Shown here in pieces: positions 46,869 through 57,690 of a stretch of DNA of 64,000 nucleotides. The position numbers and the translations under genes were made by a program. The notes below the pieces were generated by a model. It ran no database searches and was not told where the DNA came from. It worked only from the letters and a program-made list of their open reading frames with translations. This DNA is from Leptodactylus fallax (taxonomy: Eukaryota; Chordata; Amphibia; Anura; Leptodactylidae). The first letter of the stretch is position 1. Each line of letters starts with the position of its first letter. The stretch is taken from assembly GCA_947044405.1 (NCBI GenBank), contig CAMRHE010000077.1, positions 3,955,001 through 4,019,000 on the forward strand, given 5' to 3'.

Positions 46869-47199
46869 GTGTTATATTATTGTAATAATTAATAATCATT
46901 CATTGTGAATTTCATATACAAGTATAAAAGTATAACAATACCGTCTCCCTTGTGCACACACAAAATCAACAGAATTTTGCAGTAAAATGTGAACCATTTT
47001 CTGTATTTTTAAAATATTTAACCATTTATAATATTTAAATTTTTTTGTAAACTTGTAAGTAAATAGTTCTATCTTGTTTCTGCCAAACATGTTATAGTTG
47101 CAGAACATCTACAGAACTTAAGCTGTAAGGATTAACAGGTTTCAAATTGCTCCAATCTTTTAAAGCGAACATACTAAAACTACTGTACTCTCTGTGTAA

Positions 47200-47670
47200 C
47201 CCTTACAAAATAGAGAGAAAAAATCTGCATTTGCTGAACTGGATTTTTTTTGTCTCTAATGTTTATCTGTGTGTGTGTGTGGCTGCGGTTTGAAATAAAA
47301 TCCATATGTGTGACTAAAATGAAAATATTAAAATCACAGGATCCCTCCCATGTTAGAGAAGTTAGAGTCTAATTTGTCCTGTCCCTGGAACACAAGCCCT
47401 TGGGGCAAAACAACCAAAAAACCAAGAAGCAGCAAGCCTGTTAAATTTAGGGGAGATCTCTGCACTTTGTCATTATACTGAAGCATTTGACAATCCCAAT
47501 TATCTGTAAATACTCCTATGGTTTTGTATATGAAACACTTTCTTTTGCCTAAAGGATTGAATCTGGTATGTTTCAGCCATTGTAAACATAAGTGAAGTCT
47601 TTAATGTTTGGGGAATAACTCTTTAAATGTGAGGAAAACTTTGTAACATGCTACAAAGGGTTAAGGAACT
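47200..47670. promoter_or_regulatory. candidate conserved non-coding element
   Basis: Balanced composition, no transposon ends, and it runs directly into the octamer array at 47676. Motifs include 'ttatctgtaaatactcc' and 'cccattgtaaaca'-like phrases. It stands out as single-copy DNA, but regulatory function is only inferred. Confidence 0.25.
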
Positions 47671-47675
47671 TTTAA

Positions 47676-47748
47676 GAAATACATATGCTAATTCACTGAG
47701 AAATACATATGCTAATTCACTGAGAAATACATATGCTAATTCACTGAG
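47676..47748. repeat. 24-bp x3 tandem repeat carrying octamer motifs
   Basis: Three exact 24-base units of the form 'gaaatacatatgctaattca' plus 'ctga'. Each carries the POU-type octamer ATGCTAAT (47685-47692, 47709-47716 and 47733-47740). The units are identical, so the expansion is recent or constrained. There are no unique spacers, so this is not a CRISPR array. A possible role as a multimerised POU-factor site is inference. Confidence 0.8.
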
Positions 47749-48194
47749 TATCTGTCTGATTTCTGTCCTAATATATGAGGAAGAGCAGCCACAGAGGACC
47801 ACAGAAGCTGACAACTTTACTGATTTGTCAGAATGGCAACTCCTCACCCTTGTGGCCCATAATTTTACAGAGAATATTCATATCCACTCAAGTAAACTAT
47901 AGAACATGGCACTGGCATAGATGGGACACCATTCATTGGGCACCAATTGTTTAGTCCCAAGTGGGCACCAACAAGCCAATTTGCCTTGGCCAGAGCACTT
48001 CTATACAGGATTAGGACAGTGTGTCCCATATGTCCTAACTTGCTATAACTTTAGGACATGGGCAAAGCCACTGAAGGGTTAACAGCCTGAAATAATATTG
48101 TTGTTTCCCATCAAACAAACTGATCCTCGTGATGGGGACATCACTTTTTATCAGCTCTTTGCATTACAGAAAACACATCACATGACATCAATGG

Positions 48195-48335
48195 ATGCCA
48201 ATGCTACACACTGGGGAAGATTTAGCAATCTACAAGTGAAGTAGTTACCCACGGTAGCCAATCATATTCCAGCTCTCATTCTCCAGAGCCCCTCTGATAA
48301 ATGAAAGCTGCTCCATGATATTTTCCTTCGCACCA
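48195..48335. repeat. dispersed repeat fragment, 'aatcatattccagctctcat' type
   Basis: It contains 'agccaatcatattccagct' and 'gataaatgaaagctg' as near-inverted partners. This matches a common amphibian repeat style (an 'accaatcagagcgcagct'-like palindrome, from memory). Ends are unclear. Confidence 0.45.
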
Positions 48336-48658
48336 GCTTTAATCAATCTCGTTCAATGACTGGACGCAGATGTAGAAGCTCCATATGTATACATATATAT
48401 AGGCCCTGAGAGGGTCATTAAAGAGGTCTAAACATATAAAATACAGGACAGCCACTTTTATTGAAAACATAAGTAGAATAACCACAGGTAAAAAAAAAAA
48501 ATCTTACATATATATAGAAAATTGTACATTTTTACACTAAATTTGGTTTGGGAGAATGTGGTCATTCAAGTCTGAGATCTGCAGGGACAATAGAGATAGT
48601 ACCTAGAAAAGGTTTGGATGAGCAACTATATCTGTTCCATCCTGTTTAACTACGATTA

Positions 48659-48960
48659 CATTGAGGCCACATGTTGCGGAAACGCAGTGTTTTTGGCTGT
48701 TCCACACATTGCACTAAAACACGATGTGGAAAAGCAGTGTGTTTTTGAAAAATACAGTTTGCTAACTTTACCTGGAAGTGCTGAATTTCCCAATAGATTA
48801 ATATGAGGGGAAGGCAAAAGTGAAAAACACTGTGGAAAAAAATACACAGTGCAACTGCAGCAGAAAGCACAGCAGAAACATTTGCATTTTTTCCTGTTTT
48901 TCCACTGCATTTTTTTCTGCAGTGTTTTCTAGCTGCATTTTGCTACATGTGGCCTTAGCC
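48659..48960. mobile_element. GGCCCCAC-family MITE, diverged subfamily
   Basis: TTA (48656-48658) precedes 'cattgaggccacatgttgcg'. The right end is 'gctacatgtggccttagcc', followed by TGA instead of TTA. The interior 'gtgtttttgaaaaatacag', 'ttacctggaagtgctg' is shared with 62930-63541. 302 bp. Confidence 0.8.
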
Positions 48961-49265
48961 TGAGGCAGTGGGAAAAAAAACTCTGTTTTACATTACCAGC
49001 AAAGTGGATGAGATTTTGCTTAACATTAGCCACACATTGTGGGGAATAAAAAGCTGTGGAATAAAAATGTGTGTTTTTCAAAAACGCAGCAGGTTAATTT
49101 TCATCTGTGGAATCACAAGCGTTTCTCTATATATTTAATAAGGGAAGAAAAATGCATAAAAAATGCAATGAAACCCTCTGTAGAAAAAAAGGCAACGTGG
49201 TTTTGCTGCTTTTTTTTTTCCCCGCAATGTTATTTAGCTGCCTTTCTCTATGTAAGGTCTTAGCC
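48961..49265. mobile_element. GGCCCCAC-family MITE, adjoining copy
   Basis: It starts directly after the previous copy (TGA then 'ggcagtggg') with an eroded left end. It ends 'gtaaggtcttagcc' before TTA (49266-49268). The interior 'ccagcaaagtggatgagatt' and 'atatatttaataagggaag' supplies the uninterrupted reference for the nested insertion at 13634. The two copies lie head to tail. Confidence 0.8.
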
Positions 49266-49439
49266 TTAAGTTTTTTTCTTCTTCTTCACAGAAAGCCTGA
49301 AGGTAGGACAAACATAGAATTTAGCATTTTTTTGCTTTATAATTTGGGATTAAGATTTGGTATATTTTGGTATGTCTGAAAACAATAATTTAAAAAAAAA
49401 GTAAATATATAAGGAAATTATACTTTTTACATTAAAATT

Positions 49440-49950
49440 GCATTCAATATGTAGAGAATTGCAATAAATGCAATTGTGCCACCGGTTCATGTATCAGACA
49501 TGCAGCAGAACTATGCAGAATGCGCCAAACATGAGCAAAGCATTTACAATGTCTTTAGAAAAACTGAGAATGTGCCATTGCATATAACGTATTGTACTTA
49601 AAACACCAGCCTGTTAAAATCTCTTATCAGAGCAGGTTAAATAATACAGAACACCCCAGAATAGGATTCCCGAGTGCTTGCGAAAGTCAAGGGCTGCATC
49701 CAGTGGCGCTCTCAACTTTAGAATGTTTTATGCTTATCAAAACAACAATGTACTTGAGACGTAAAGAAGTCCCTCTGTTCACAGGCGCAGCACGTTCTCC
49801 TTGCCACCCAAGATGAATACTGTAAATGGTTTTACTCACTTCCTCAACAGATCATCTGTTCAGATTGATATCTTGTCAAGGGACCTTGAAAACTAAGCAA
49901 CTGTTGAAGAAAGCTTCCGGGTGCAGTTACCCTTCCGATATGTGTCCTGT
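49440..49950. promoter_or_regulatory. candidate conserved non-coding element
   Basis: A roughly 500-base block of balanced composition without repeat ends, open frames with domains, or simple sequence. It includes 'gaattgcaataaatgcaatt' and 'cccgagtgcttgcg'. It could be a distal enhancer or simply unique DNA. Confidence 0.25.
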
Positions 49951-50484
49951 TATAAATCAGGGATGTAAATAAGATAATGTTAATGATCAGTGGTGACGTT
50001 GACCACAGAGAGGATGGTCCAACAATTCATACCGAAAAATAGGTAGTGGTGGTAAGTAACCAAAGAAACAACTGTTAATAAAATATGACCATTGTTTAAC
50101 ATCATGTATCTAAAAGTTTAGTGTTTTTACCAGATAAAATGTTGCCATGCTTATAGGTGGGTTAGACCAAGATTCACGAGAGATCTGGTATGCAAAGGAG
50201 TCCCAGGCACCAGTAGTTCTTTTTTTTTTAATGTTTTATTGTGATTCATAAAACAAAAAAATACAGCTTGAGAAAACTCTTTGTGCTGACATTTCACTGT
50301 TTTATGCCTTTGTGCTCCACAATAAAGCTTAAAAAACATGAAATGTTGCATCTTGGATTGCTTTGCACAATGTGTACCAGGTAGATCCATAAATTTATCT
50401 GCTAAATGAAACATTTCTGTACAAAAGGTCATCAGGTATAATGAGGATAAATCCTGAGGTAGATTCACAATATGACACAATCCT

Positions 50485-50825
50485 AAGGGGTAGTTCACAC
50501 AGAGGAATTTGTTGCTGAATTTGTCAGGCAGAACATTTCCGCTTGACAAAAAACAACACAGATTTTGATGCTGAATTTGAAGCAGATTTTGATGCTGAAT
50601 TTGAAGCGGAATTTGAAACAGAATTTGGAGAAGAGTGCCTTTGCATTTTGCCTTTATTGGGCAGGGGTAAATTCAAGAATACAAAGGTGTATTTTCCACC
50701 TTCTATTGTTTTCAACAGGATTTCTACTGCCTCCTATTGAAATGAATGGGAGGCAGATTTCAGGCACAATTTGAGGCAGATTCTGCCTGAAATTAAGAGT
50801 CAAATTCCTACATGTGAACACTCCC
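50485..50825. mobile_element. GTTCACAC-type MITE with internal direct repeats
   Basis: Left 'ggggtagttcacacagagga' pairs with right 'tacatgtgaacactcccta'. Just inside the left end, 'gattttgatgctgaatttga' recurs twice, followed by two shorter variants. The array gives an acidic repetitive frame that is an artefact. The centre has 'tgaaatgaatgggaggcaga'. No target duplication could be fixed. Confidence 0.65.
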
Positions 50826-50839
50826 TAAAAATACATCAG

Positions 50840-51175
50840 CACAGAAAGGTGCCAATTTATGTGTTGGTGCAAGTTGTACCAGCATTGACCTCATTACTAA
50901 TTCAGGTGTAACATGGTTGGCCATGCCCCTGAATGGAAATCTATGCCAGTCTGAAATTTGCGGCAGTTTTCTGGTGTAAGTTCTAATAAATTTGTTGGAC
51001 CGATGCATTCCCAGTCACGTCTGCCTTCATCCTGCCCTGCTCTGCCAACTTTTTTGAAAAGGGCAAAAAATGGAAAAAGGCACAAAAAACCCACTATGAC
51101 AAAAATTGCGACTTTTCATGCCCTGTATGCAAAAATCTGGTGTTATACAGGCTCTGTTGCCCTAGGCATCATTTA
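50840..51175. repeat. 'aatttat / tggtgcaa' MITE remnant
   Basis: Phrases 'gtgccaatttatgtgttgg', 'tctatgccagtctgaaattt' and 'ctaataaatttgttgg' match the family at 63007-63365 and 9945-10510. The ends are eroded. Confidence 0.5.
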
Positions 51176-51250
51176 TCTATTTATATTGTATACAGTTCAC
51201 ACCATCCATTGTTCATGAGAACTATGCATACTAAGTATTAGCATGTTTGT

Positions 51251-51318
51251 ATGCATATATACATATATATATATGTGTGTGTATATATATATATGGTATA
51301 TATACACATACACACACA
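51251..51318. repeat. TA/TG-rich simple sequence with dyad symmetry
   Basis: A TA tract, a TGTGTGTG core and a second TA tract are followed by 'tatacacatacacacac'. The region is an imperfect palindrome that could extrude as a cruciform. Confidence 0.8.
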
Positions 51319-51839
51319 TTTGACAGGTTAAGTTTCTATATCTAGGCCGGAACTATGTTTTTTGCATTTGCAGATAGTTTGTTTTTTGCTACAATGAAGA
51401 GAAGGCAAGCAGCTGTGCAAGCAGACAAGCGTAAGTCTTTTTTGAGGCATTATCTAAGGTCCTGGTTCAATTGGTTATGATTGGCAGACACATCTGATAT
51501 CCTGAAGTGACATAATGACAAATAATCCAATAATTATTGAATATTTGATCAATGTGAATGAAGCCAACATATCTAAAAGTCAAAATAGTAGAGGTTTGCA
51601 AGTCCCTGCGAATTCCATCAAAAATCTCAGACAAAAAAGTTGTGAATGCTCAGTTTTTTTGTCCGGGAAAATGTCAGTGGGATCTGTCTGGGCTCTGTTG
51701 GTGTCCATCATGCAGAGGATCTGTTCCCAGTTTCATGAACGCTGCAGATGTGAACCTAATCTAAAAAGCTAAAAATTCTTGATCTCATTTAAACGGAGAG
51801 CAATTTAATGTATTAAATTAATAATAAAATTAATTCACG

Positions 51840-51985
51840 CCTGTGTTTTAGCACCATCTTCACCACTTTGCTCAAAGTGGGAGGGGTGTGGGCAAGACCA
51901 TCGACCGCACCTGATTCATAAACATTTATGCCACTTTTGACTGCCTGACGATGTGCTTAATTCATGAAGAGGCATACGCTTTATA
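51840..51985. repeat. old MITE fragment
   Basis: Contains 'attcataaacatttatgcca' and 'cttaattcatgaagaggcat', phrases related to the 63007 family ('cttcataaatc'). No ends preserved. Confidence 0.4.
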
Positions 51986-52073
51986 ATGAATGCATCGTCT
52001 GCCAACATACAGATTGTCAACATCAGTTTACAATATGCAGGTCTTGATGAATCCGCCATTGTATCTGTAGCAA

Positions 52074-52300
52074 AAGTGCAGCCAAAAAGTGCTGCGGGAA
52101 AAACCGTGGTAGAAACACATTGCGATTTTTCCCACAGCGCTTTTTACAGAAAGTACGTAGAGTACTTCCTGCTTCAATTAAACCTATAGGGAAACTGACA
52201 GTGTTTCTGTTATCACTTTGCAGTTACTGTAAAACTCCTTGGTTTTTACCATGACATTTTCGTCAAAATCGCAGCATTTACACTTTGTGGGGCCCCGGCC
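52074..52300. mobile_element. GGCCCCAC-family MITE, left end lost
   Basis: The right end 'ctttgtggggccccggcc' is followed by TAA (52301-52303). The interior 'agtgctgcgggaaaaacc', 'cagaaagtacgtagag', 'aacctatagggaaac' aligns with the copy at 11674 in reverse orientation. The left terminus is not recognisable. Confidence 0.7.
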
Positions 52301-52309
52301 TAAAATGAC

Positions 52310-53615
52310 TCAGATATTTTAGCAAAAATTATCAAGCTGGAGAAGGGATGGACAACTTGGCAGCCAGAATACCTTTACATCCTTCTTTGCTTCTCACATT
52401 AATGTTATAATTTATTATTAGATGTTGTTATAGTATTATGCAATATTTTTTAACTCAGTGTCTACGCCTGGAAGGAAATTTATGAGCAGCTAATTTTTCT
52501 CAATTTACCTATCTGCATTTCTGCAGTCACAACTTTTCTTTTCATTGGGTAATTTTATAAGGCCTTGCTCATGTGGGATTTATGCTCATTTATATTAAAA
52601 TGGTTTTAAATTCTTTGCCAGTGTATTTAATGTGTTGTAAGCAGCAAGTTAAACTTTGATGCACCTTTAATACATTTTTGGACATGACTACAGAAGAAAT
52701 TTATTTTCAGTATTTTTTTTTTTGTTTTTCTTTTTATAGATTGTTCACATTTCACACTGCATGACATTGTTAATTCTTCTGGTTATTATGAGAATGTGGC
52801 TATATAAATAGGTGTTTGTTTTGCATTTATGTGTAATATATGCAAAATTAATGTATTTTATATTACTGTAGTCCTACTTTTTATTATTATTAATTTTTAA
52901 TCAGTTTAATTAATTGTTATTTCACAACTTCATTTTATACTTTTAATGTTCAGTATTAGCATACACCTCTCAGGTTTTACATTATTCTCTATGACACATT
53001 CTACTGTAATTGGCAACACCAACTGCAGAGGTACTGACTTGACAGTGTTGGGGTCCTTTCTAAGTCCCTAGAGTTGACTGCAGAGGGTTTCCCCAGTTTC
53101 TGATTGGGTCACCTGGTGATCTAATTAAAGAGGGTAAATCTCCTTAGACTGTGCCATTGTGCCATGTTCATGGACCACGGCAAAGAGATAGACAGCAGTG
53201 ATGGGAATTTTATTCACAGTCAGGAGCTTGGTGTAAGAATGGGTGTTAGAAACAGCTCAGGGAACCGCTCATTGGCCTCTTCTATAGTGATATCCAAAAT
53301 ATGCCACTGTACATGCACCGCCCACAGTCAAAAGACAGCAGGAGGTCAATAAGGAGCCATCTAAAATTAGAAATGAGAGATTACTGTATCTTTAAAACTC
53401 TTTTGAATATAATTTTATCCAAAACACATAAGGACAGATTTATTATTGATCTCTGCCACTTTTAATGGCACGTACAACAAAAAAATGATGTCAAGTGCTG
53501 TTTTTTAGGCTGCCCTTGCCACTTTTTGTATAAGGAATGTGATTAGGGTAAGTTTCGGGCAGGGTCATTTGCCCCACCACTGTAAATCAAATGAAGTTTT
53601 TTGGTGATGTTTTTA
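52310..53615. other. non-coding stretch, no clear feature
   Basis: AT-rich DNA with a T-run near 52711-52723. A short MITE-like phrase 'gacagatttattattgatc' occurs at about 53434. Nothing else is supported. Confidence 0.4.
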
Positions 53616-53619
53616 ATTT

Positions 53620-53695
53620 TTTTTTTCAAGGCATTATCTAAATTTTTTTTAAAAAAAAATGTAAACAGTAAACATTTTCTGGTGACACATTCCCT
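53620..53695. repeat. right end of the 'gtgtcaccag' MITE family
   Basis: Reads 'ttttctggtgacacattccc' followed by TTTAA. This is the inverse of the family end at 62157. The left arm is degenerate T/A-rich sequence. Confidence 0.55.
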
Positions 53696-53699
53696 TTAA

Positions 53700-54420
53700 A
53701 CTCATGACTACGTAGGTTTAAAACCCAGGACCACACACTGCACATATATGACGCATGGTTTTTAACAGATTAAAATGTAACTCCATCCACAATCATTTTA
53801 TTTCAGGAATCTGCAAGGTGAGGAAAAGAGAAACCAGCTAAAGAAAAAAAGATACTTATATGCCAGAACAAAAAAAACCATAAAAATACAAACAGATTTA
53901 AAAGCTCTACAGTAAGTACAGTGTAAGAATTATTTGTATTTACATAAATAAGTCAGAAATAGTCCAAAAATGTATATATAGGGGTTTAGGAGTTGGAGCT
54001 TTGTTTCCCCCTACCTCCCCTCCCCACATGATGAACTCTAATGGAGCATTTCCTTCATTATTTTAAATTTACAGTGAATCAAATGCAGTGAAAAATCACC
54101 AAATTCTGTTACATTTTTGCAGCAGGTGATGCAAAATAATAGGGATATCAGGTGAATATGAAGAGTAGAGAACCACAAGAACACTAAAAACTGTCATACT
54201 CCTAAACTTCCAAAAAGGATTGTAGCCCTAAATTAGAATTTATCAGCCCAATAACCTGATACCCACCTGGCTCCATAGATCCTCGATTATGACATTTTAT
54301 TGTATTTACTTCTGCAGAATTATTTGTTCTAAAAGACCAATATTTTAAATATGTCTATAATCTGGTGTTTTTTCCTTTTAGTTTAAGCAAAATACTAATA
54401 TATGAAAGCATAGAAATCTT
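53700..54420. other. non-coding stretch
   Basis: No feature supported. Some C-rich phrases ('cccccctacctcccctcccc'-like, near 54010) stand out without an interpretation. Confidence 0.35.
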
Positions 54421-54992
54421 GGGGGCGTTCATACTACCGTTGGTGACCGTCAGTAGTGTCCGTTGCTATTGTCCATTACAAGATTTTAGCATCGGACACT
54501 AGCTGAACCGTCAGAAATCCGTAAAAATTTCCATTCATTTGAATGGGTTTTTATATTGTGTCCGTTAGTGTCCGTTTGTGTCCGTTTACACCAAATTCGT
54601 CAGAAGTCCATTATTTTTTCGCAGACAAAAAATCCTACATGCAGGACTTTTTGTCCATTTGAAAAAAACGGATTCTTGACGGATAGCAAGTGTCCATTAT
54701 TTTTTTAACATTGAAGTCTATGGGTAATGGACTTATAACGGATAGTAACTGATAGCCATCAGTTACTGTCTGTTATTTTATGTCCGTTTTTTTTCTGCGC
54801 ATTCTCAGAAAGCAGAAAAAAAAAACGGACAGTGTTAAAAAACGGAGAGTGTTAAAAAACGGACACTAACATTAACATCAGTTAGTGTCCGTTAATGTCA
54901 GTTATGATAGGTGTCTGGTTTTTTTTTTTTTGTTTTTCTTTTTTTTAACGGACACTATCAGAACGGACATCAACAGTAGTGTGAACCCTGCC
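54421..54992. mobile_element. large GTTCACAC-type foldback MITE
   Basis: Left 'gggggcgttcatactaccgt' pairs with right 'acagtagtgtgaaccctgcc'. The element is built of many 'gtgtccgtt' and 'aacggacac' motifs in opposing orientation across roughly 570 bp, so each arm has internal near-tandem copies and the whole folds back. It is related to 14274-14852. TTA follows the right end (54993-54995); the left triplet is TTG or CTT, so the duplication is not proven. Confidence 0.75.
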
Positions 54993-54999
54993 TTAGCTT

Positions 55000-56795
55000 C
55001 TACAAAGCATAATCTGGAATATATGAAAGAACAATTATTGAAATCTTGATCTCCATTTGACACATGTTGATATAATGTATTCAATTATTTTTATCAATCC
55101 ATTTTAAGATGCCAACTGTGTGGGTCAGACACAAATATAAAACATGAAGAATAATTTTTATTATATTGATATATTATATTTTTTTTCCATTTAGAGAATT
55201 GTTTAAACAAGAAATGGATAAAAAGATGGAAGAAGAGATAGATAGATAGATAGATAGATAATATAGTATAATATAATATAATGTAATATTATAGACATAA
55301 CAGATAGACAAATAGAGAGAGAAATAGCTTACAATAGCAGTCTCACAGGGCAAGCAATTATTACAGATATAGCAATAATAATAGGGCTGCGTAATCTGTG
55401 TGAAAAGACAAATCTCCTGGATTAGTTACTGTAGCAGGTTTACCAGCAGTACTATGATAAATTATGGCAAATTGCAGTATAAATGTACTTAAACCCTGAC
55501 ACATCTGTACGCTCATTCACTTGTCAAGATATTTTAGTAATATATCGTAGACAGAAAAATAGTCACTGGCAAAACAGTCACTAATATAATATGATATATA
55601 ATATAATGATTAATAAATCAGATAATAAACTTATGTTATTTTCTATGACTGATCACATGTATGCATTATACACCTGACCTTGCATATATCTCAGCAATAA
55701 TCACTGTCTCTTTTGATATTTCCTGTACCTCTCCCTGATAAACTGTCCAGACAAGCACTTATACCTACTGTATTATGACACTTGTTCCCGTTACATTGTA
55801 AACTTGGAAAACAAAATTTAATTAATTTTAGTGTACTACCTGATATATCTGCATTAAAAAATATGTTGACACTATATACAAAAGAAAAATGAAGATAAAA
55901 GTTAAAGATAATAATAACACAATTATGTATAAAAAAACAGGAATCCACTGTGTAAATCCACATTATATTATAATATATATTTAGTATGTGTCATCTTTGG
56001 ATTCATTTTTTTATAAAACCTAAAACCAGTGTTAATAGTTGTACAACTTGATAAACCTGGACTGCAAAGAAAAATGACAATAAAATGTAAAGATAATAAC
56101 AAAAATAATATCAATTATGTTTATAATATGTACTTAGTACATGTACATGTAATATCCTTACTTAAAAAAATGATAGAAATAACAACACTTTTACCTTCTG
56201 TATAATCCTTCTAAACTCTGAAAGCAGTGTTTAATATATTACTTGTACAGCCTGATAAACCTGCACTACTATATAAATAAGTAACTTGAATGTGAAAGTT
56301 AAGGGCAATAGTAACCATAATGATAACACAACTATATCTATAGAAAACAATATTCCACTGTGTTAATACATATTACATAATATGTATTTAGTACATTTCA
56401 TCTTTAGACTAATATTTTGTTTCATATAATATCCCCACCTAAAAATGATAAAAACAACAACAATGGTAATAATAGTAACTCTAATAAATATAATAATAAT
56501 GATATAGGTTTTTCAAATAATCTGCAGAAATTTGAATGTAAAAATGTTACAGATTGTTAAAGTTGTAACTATAAAATACTCTTACAGTAAATACAATTAT
56601 TCTATTCACTTCTCTATGTCATGATTTGCACATTTTCTTTCGATTTTTTTTTTGTTTGATGGATATAAGTGTTTATACATTTTGTAAATAAAGTGAAAAA
56701 ATTAAAAGAATGACATAGTACTGGGTAATTCTAGTAGGTTTGTTCATATCTTATATTACAATATTCTATAAAATAGCGATAAATTGAGGAATGAA
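55000..56795. other. AT-rich non-coding stretch with GATA tract
   Basis: Very AT-rich DNA with a short GATA array at 55235-55262. Three loosely similar phrases around 55700-56400 ('ctgataaac', 'gataataacaa', 'tatatttagtac') hint at an old duplicated segment. An AATAAA at about 56686 is not distinguishable from chance. Confidence 0.45.
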
Positions 56796-56799
56796 TATT

Positions 56800-57190
56800 T
56801 TGTCAGCAGTCTTCACTGTGTGAGAGAATACCAGGCATTTCACCCCTGACAGGCAATTATTTTGGACATCTGAACTTAACACAGTGGAAACTAATACTCA
56901 GAAGCAGGAAGGGCAATGTATTATGGCAGGGGCAGAAGGCACACATGAAAGTTTCTATTCTGAAAAGAACTGCTTTTTTGACATTGCTGAGTTAGATTTG
57001 ACAAAAATTTAGATTGATTTCAACTTTTTTTACCTAATCCTTGGGGGAAATGTCAGCTTTTATTTGGTCAGACAGGAATTGAAGGTTGTTGATAAATCAA
57101 CACAATAGGAAATGTAGGTTAAGGAAACCTGGCTTAAATTAGTGGTCAGTGTCAAATAGTTCATGACCCTCGGATTCAGGTAACCTAAAC
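56800..57190. promoter_or_regulatory. candidate conserved non-coding element
   Basis: A balanced-composition block after 1.8 kb of AT-rich DNA. It includes 'cccctgacaggcaattattt' (with a TGACAG TALE-type and an AATTA homeodomain-type core side by side) and 'tgataaatcaacaca'. No open frame or repeat ends. A developmental enhancer is one reading; motif evidence alone is weak. Confidence 0.3.
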
Positions 57191-57481
57191 ATTTACTAAC
57201 AGCGTGTATATGTACCCTAATCAATGCTAGTCCAAGTTTATTAACTCTTTTCCTGCCACGTGTGCCACGCGCAGGAGAGACAGAAACAGAATTAACTCTT
57301 TAAGTTCACAAAGACATCAATGTGTCCAAGAATTACATGAATGCATTTTAATACACATATTTCCTTATTGTTAATAAATGAGTGACTATGATAAACTTTA
57401 GATGATGGCCGTGAATGAGGCCAACTGTAGACGACCACATTGAGTCTTGCCATAACACAGTGTCTGTAGGCTTTGATTGTA

Positions 57482-57690
57482 TACGTAGACATGTTGCAGA
57501 AAAGCTGTGTTTTTTGTTGCTGATTTTGCTCTGGTTTTTTGAGCCAAAGCCAAGAGTGGCTTGAAAGGAGTCAGAAATTTAAGGGAAGCTCTTATACTTC
57601 TTTCTTCTGCTCAATGCACTCCTGGCTTTGGATCAAAAAAACACAGCAATATCTGCAACAAAAAATGCGGCTTTTCCACAATATGATGCC
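57482..57690. mobile_element. GGCCCCAC-family MITE, decayed short foldback
   Basis: The inverted inner arms 'ttttttgagccaaagccaag' and 'tcctggctttggatc' are the same as in the element at 16049. The ends are eroded ('gacatgttgcag' left, 'ccacaatatgatgcc' right), so only the core identifies it. Confidence 0.7.

Noticed and set aside
47676..47748. CRISPR-like array
   Set aside because: The three repeats are directly contiguous with no spacers, and the context is vertebrate nuclear DNA.
50543..50740. Acidic repetitive frame (DAEFEA-type peptide)
   Set aside because: It lies inside a MITE and follows from short direct repeats at its left end.
56686..56691. AATAAA as a polyadenylation signal
   Set aside because: The surrounding 1.8 kb is so AT-rich that the hexamer is expected by chance, and no upstream exon is visible.
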